Shown here: positions 62,303-64,000 of the stretch, one piece after another
Layout of the letters: every line of letters starts with the position of its first letter
Position numbering within the stretch: the first letter of the stretch is position 1
NCBI GenBank assembly: GCA_944470555.2
Contig: OX104127.1
Location: 47,792,934 to 47,856,933, forward strand
Length of the DNA stretch: 64,000 bases
Reading direction: 5' to 3'
Source of the DNA: Heterobilharzia americana
Taxonomy: Eukaryota; Platyhelminthes; Trematoda; Strigeidida; Schistosomatidae
Position numbers and translations under genes: made by a program
The notes under the pieces: model-generated
What the model saw: the letters and a program-made list of their open reading frames with translations, nothing else
The model's database searches: none
Told to the model about the DNA's origin: nothing

Positions 62303-64000
62303 GGAGGAATTAACTCAGTAATCGTCGAGACTGGCCGAGAGTTCGACATACTTGTATAGGAGCGGGAAGCTTGTTCCACAGCGTACTGTATTGCGTTACG
62401 AAAAACCTACACCGAAGTTTTGAGGGATACTTATTGATTGAGTTGAAGTGTTCACTATTACGCAGGCCATATGCCGGCGTCGATTTAAAAGTAGTAGCAC
62501 AGTTCGCTTTAGATTTTCCAAATAGACGAAAAAGAAAGATTAGATCGGGCTTCAGGCGTCTCGGCCAGAGTGATTCTAGTTCTAGTCTTTGCACCTTGCT
62601 TTGTGAGGAAGCCCTTCGTTATGTATCGGTAGGCACCGAGTAAAGTTTCCTTGAATGTTCTCTACTCGAATTCTGCCCGATACTTTCATGTTACCATGGG
62701 TAACCGTGCAACATTTCAATATTGGGCGAACCACAACCTTGTATAGTGTAGGTTTTGCCTCGGGTGCGAGCGTGTTTCTGTATGGAAGACCTATGCGTCT
62801 TTTGCCTTTGGAAACTATTGAATCTGCATACTCCGTCAGAGTCAAACTCTTGGAGTAGGTGATTCCGAGGTCCCTCACAGTGTTGCATATCTGCAGCGCG
62901 ATGCCACCCAAGTGTGGTGTTACTTCTGGATGGGATATACTGAAATGGGGAATGCCACTTTTGTTTGAGCTTAGAGGGAGCTGCCAGGTCACGCTCCATG
63001 TGAAAATTCTCTTCAGATCTTCTTGTATTTGAGAGAAACCTTGTGCTAGTGCTGCACGAGAGAAGCGATAGACTGCCTTCAAGTCGTCTGCAGAATGTAA
63101 GATATGCCATTTCGGATAGCGCTGCAGATATCGTTTACATGGATTAGGACGACACCACTTTGTGTCGGTCTAGGGCAGGATTAGTAATCACTGAATTTTA
63201 CTAATTGGAAGCGGCCCTCTAAAGATGTTCTAAGCCGGGACAGTAACGGATCTTGGGAACCATATGATTGCAACTTAGTGACCAGGCCTTTATGAGGCAC
63301 CTTATCGAATGCTTGCTCGAAGTCTAAGAAAAGGGTGATTACAAATAGGCTTTAATCGTGCCTGCCTGTAACATCGTCTAGGTAGTCTAGATGGCTGGTA
63401 GCGCACGACCGGCCTTTCAGGAATCCATGTTGTGCTGGAGGGAGTAATCGGTTCATCGTCATGTGGTCGACAACTTCTTTTACAATCACCCTTTCCATAG
63501 TCGTAGATACTACTGACATGATGTTTATAGGTCGGTAGTTTTCTATATTGGATGTTGGTCCACATTTATGCTCGGGACGTATGTATGATCGTTTCCAGTT
63601 CTCAGGGTATTGGCCACTGAAGATGAACGTATTAAAGAGCTTCAAGAGAATCAGCGGTATATCTTTGCCACCTCTTTTTAGCAACATGGTTGGAATTCCA
63701 TCAGGTCAAGCACTCTATGAGGTTCGAAGTGATGCTATGGCTAGGGAAGTGTTTTGTTGAGTGAAAAGCACAGTACTTATCGAGTGAGTTGATGTTGACG
63801 ACGTACCGATGACTTTTGTTTCGTCCGTGTGTAAAGCAGCTAGCAAACTGATAACTGAACAGCTGGCAGATTTGTAGTGGGTCGTCGCAGAGGATCCTGT
63901 TGTCCACGAATAAACTAGGAGTACTATTTCTGGAGCTGCTTGTCCGGGTTTTCATCAGTCTCACTAGTGCTTCTGTGTTAATAGTTTTACTACATTGAAT
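62303..64000 (-). mobile_element. Element B, reverse copy in the right arm (cut by window end)
   Basis: Carries the same RT frames as 51848-53545 on the opposite strand, including SADDLKAVYRFS (63096-63059) and the same stops. It is a duplicate by the inverted repeat, not an independent insertion. Confidence 0.9.

Larger units (their letters stand above)
60844..64000 (-). repeat. Large inverted repeat, right arm (cut by window end)
   Basis: Mirror image of 51848-55004. It includes the reverse copy of element B and the unclassified 53.5-55.0 kb block. The arm probably extends past base 64000. Confidence 0.95.

Overview
This is a eukaryotic window: split genes with GT-AG introns, AT-rich DNA, and dense retroelement remains. 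It looks like a trematode blood fluke, most probably Schistosoma or a close relative. The grounds are the trematode style of repeats: short tRNA-like retroposons carrying Sm-alpha-type hammerhead-like cores, RTE-like, CR1/Jockey-like and Penelope-like retroelements, and a Ty3/gypsy element. No database search was possible, so the genus is an inference. The standard genetic code fits every coding exon.

Three host genes are recognisable. (1) The 3' end of a TTC27-like tetratricopeptide gene lies on + (four exons, 1-9297; the 5' part is outside the window). (2) A complete mitochondrial seryl-tRNA synthetase gene (SARS2) lies on + (ten exons, 20892-32505, 466 residues) with all three class II motif regions. 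(3) The C-terminal part of an FKBP/TPR immunophilin (FKBP4/5-like, resembling the schistosome p50 type) lies on - (four exons found, 43896-32752). SARS2 and the immunophilin converge; their stop codons are 246 bases apart across two AT microsatellites. The 11.6 kb between TTC27 and SARS2 and nearly all long introns are filled with repeats.

Two RTE-like elements (13686-16998 on -, 35755-39085 on +) form an inverted pair around SARS2. Their central 2.15 kb match without any length change, while both ends have diverged. A Penelope-like element (about 18.35-20.27 kb, -) has reverse transcriptase and GIY-YIG parts, followed by a 72-bp-arm palindrome and a hammerhead-like RNA motif.

From about 46.5 kb to the end the window is all transposon: a degenerate CR1/Jockey-like element on -, another on +, and then a very large inverted repeat (left arm 51848-55004, right arm 60844-64000 and cut by the window end). 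Its 5.8 kb centre holds a decayed Ty3/gypsy element (-) that is itself interrupted by a third CR1/Jockey-like element (+).

No CRISPR, operon, functional tRNA or rRNA gene was seen. Sequence identities quoted here come from reading-frame coordinate symmetry and spot checks by eye, not from alignment software.
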